From NCBI GenBank assembly GCA_937875975.1, contig CALEEU010000085.1, positions 1 through 15,470 of the forward strand: a stretch of 15,470 nucleotides of DNA, written 5' to 3'. How positions within the stretch are numbered: the first letter of the stretch is position 1; the number at the start of each line of letters is the position of its first letter. A model generated the notes under the pieces. It was not told the origin of the DNA and searched no databases. It saw only the letters and a program-made list of their open reading frames with translations. The translations under genes and the position numbers were made by a program. This stretch comes from an uncultured Opitutia bacterium (GTDB lineage Bacteria; Verrucomicrobiota; Verrucomicrobiia; Opitutales; UBA953). Below are positions 14,855-15,470 of the stretch, in pieces.

Positions 14855-15470
14855 TTAGTCTCGACCGCTCCAGCGGGAGGAGTTCGCGAGGATCTTGCCC
14901 GTCCCATTGACGACGGCGCAGAGGGGGTCTTCGGCGACGAAGACCGGCAGGCCGGTGGCTTCGGAGATGGCGCGGTCGATCTTGCGAATGAGCGAGCCGC
15001 CGCCGGCCAGCACGATGCCACGGTCGACGAGGTCGGCCGAAAGTTCGGGAGGGATGCGCTCCAGGGAGCCCTTGATGGCCTCGATGATCAGGTTGATATT
15101 GTCGGCCATCGCCTCGCGGACCTCCTGGGAGGTGAGGTGGAGCTGGCGCGGAAGACCGGTGACATTATCGCGTCCCTTGACCTCGAAGGTGAGCTCCTGC
15201 TCGAGCGCGTAGGCCGAACCGATCTTGATCTTGATTTCTTCTGCGGTGCGTTCACCGATGATCAGATTGTACGAGTTGCGGATGTACTTGATGATCGACA
15301 TGTCGAACTCGTCGCCGCCGACACGGATGGAGCGGGCGTGAACGATGCCGCCAAGGGAGAGCACGGCGACTTCCGTCGTGCCACCCCCGATGTCGACGAT
15401 CATCGAACCGGTGGGTTCTTCGACGGGGAGGCCGACGCCGATAGCGGAAGCGACCGGCTCTGGAATGGTG
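14855..15470 (-). CDS. mreB: Rod shape-determining protein MreB (5' end cut by window edge)
   Basis: MreB is the bacterial actin that positions the elongasome along the membrane. The window holds the C-terminal 204 residues of a protein usually about 345 long; the frame is open to the right edge, beginning TIPEPVASAIGVGLPVEEPT. Seen here are the phosphate-2 nucleotide loop IVDIGGGTTEVAV, the SYNLIIGERTAEEIKIKIGS segment, and the adenosine-binding motif VLAGGGSLIR followed by EDPLCAVVNGTGKIL at the C-terminus. It is the first visible gene of the mreB-mreC-mreD-mrdA operon; its start and promoter lie outside the window. The first ATG inside the frame (15403) is internal methionine, not the start. 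Confidence 0.97.
   Translation of the reverse strand, partial: TIPEPVASAIGVGLPVEEPTGSMIVDIGGGTTEVAVLSLGGIVHARSIRVGGDEFDMSIIKYIRNSYNLIIGERTAEEIKIKIGSAYALEQELTFEVKGRDNVTGLPRQLHLTSQEVREAMADNINLIIEAIKGSLERIPPELSADLVDRGIVLAGGGSLIRKIDRAISEATGLPVFVAEDPLCAVVNGTGKILANSSRWSGRD

Overview
The window looks like a chromosomal segment of a Verrucomicrobiota bacterium, possibly Opitutae-like. This is inferred from gene content, not from any search. The DNA is GC-rich. It carries a planctomycete-type PSCyt1/DUF1549/DUF1553 cytochrome next to a DUF1501 protein, a pair typical of the Planctomycetes-Verrucomicrobia lineage. It also carries a full mreB-mreC-mreD-mrdA rod-shape operon, which Planctomycetes generally lack. 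Almost no start codon has a convincing Shine-Dalgarno sequence.

Layout. (1) Positions 1-4108, minus strand: a two-gene unit of exported proteins. A large cytochrome-like protein with an internal LamG domain lies upstream of a Tat-signal DUF1501 protein that is cut by the left edge. (2) Positions 4109-4387: a divergent control region with a candidate promoter, a GATAGGAA/TTCCTATC inverted repeat and three copies of TTCGGTC. (3) Positions 4388-8470, plus strand: a tight amino-sugar operon, glmM, a GlmU-type acetyltransferase with a degenerate N-terminal domain, and glmS. Together they cover fructose-6-P to GlcNAc-1-P. (4) Positions 8545-8862, plus strand: a small protein made of two near-identical zinc-finger modules. 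(5) Positions 8885-9135, minus strand: two tRNA-Lys genes (CTT and TTT), with an 18-base perfect stem-loop separating them from rlmB. (6) Positions 9192-10782, minus strand: asd (aspartate-semialdehyde dehydrogenase) followed by an RlmB-type SPOUT methyltransferase without its N-terminal domain. (7) Positions 10776-11336, plus strand: an L,D-transpeptidase-like protein with no signal peptide and an altered SHGC motif. (8) Positions 11333-15470, minus strand: mreB (cut by the right edge), mreC, an MreD-like membrane protein and mrdA/PBP2.

Much of the window serves the cell envelope. GlmM, the GlmU-like protein and GlmS supply the GlcNAc precursor of peptidoglycan. Asd leads to diaminopimelate (and lysine). 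MreBCD and PBP2 run elongation-phase wall synthesis, and the L,D-transpeptidase fold belongs to enzymes that cross-link or modify peptidoglycan.

I saw no CRISPR array, insertion sequence, prophage or defence island. The features most worth a second look are the decayed nucleotidyltransferase part of the GlmU-like protein, the duplicated zinc-finger protein, the unusual L,D-transpeptidase motif, and the competing hairpins between mreB and mreC. None of these amounts to a clearly new multi-gene system.
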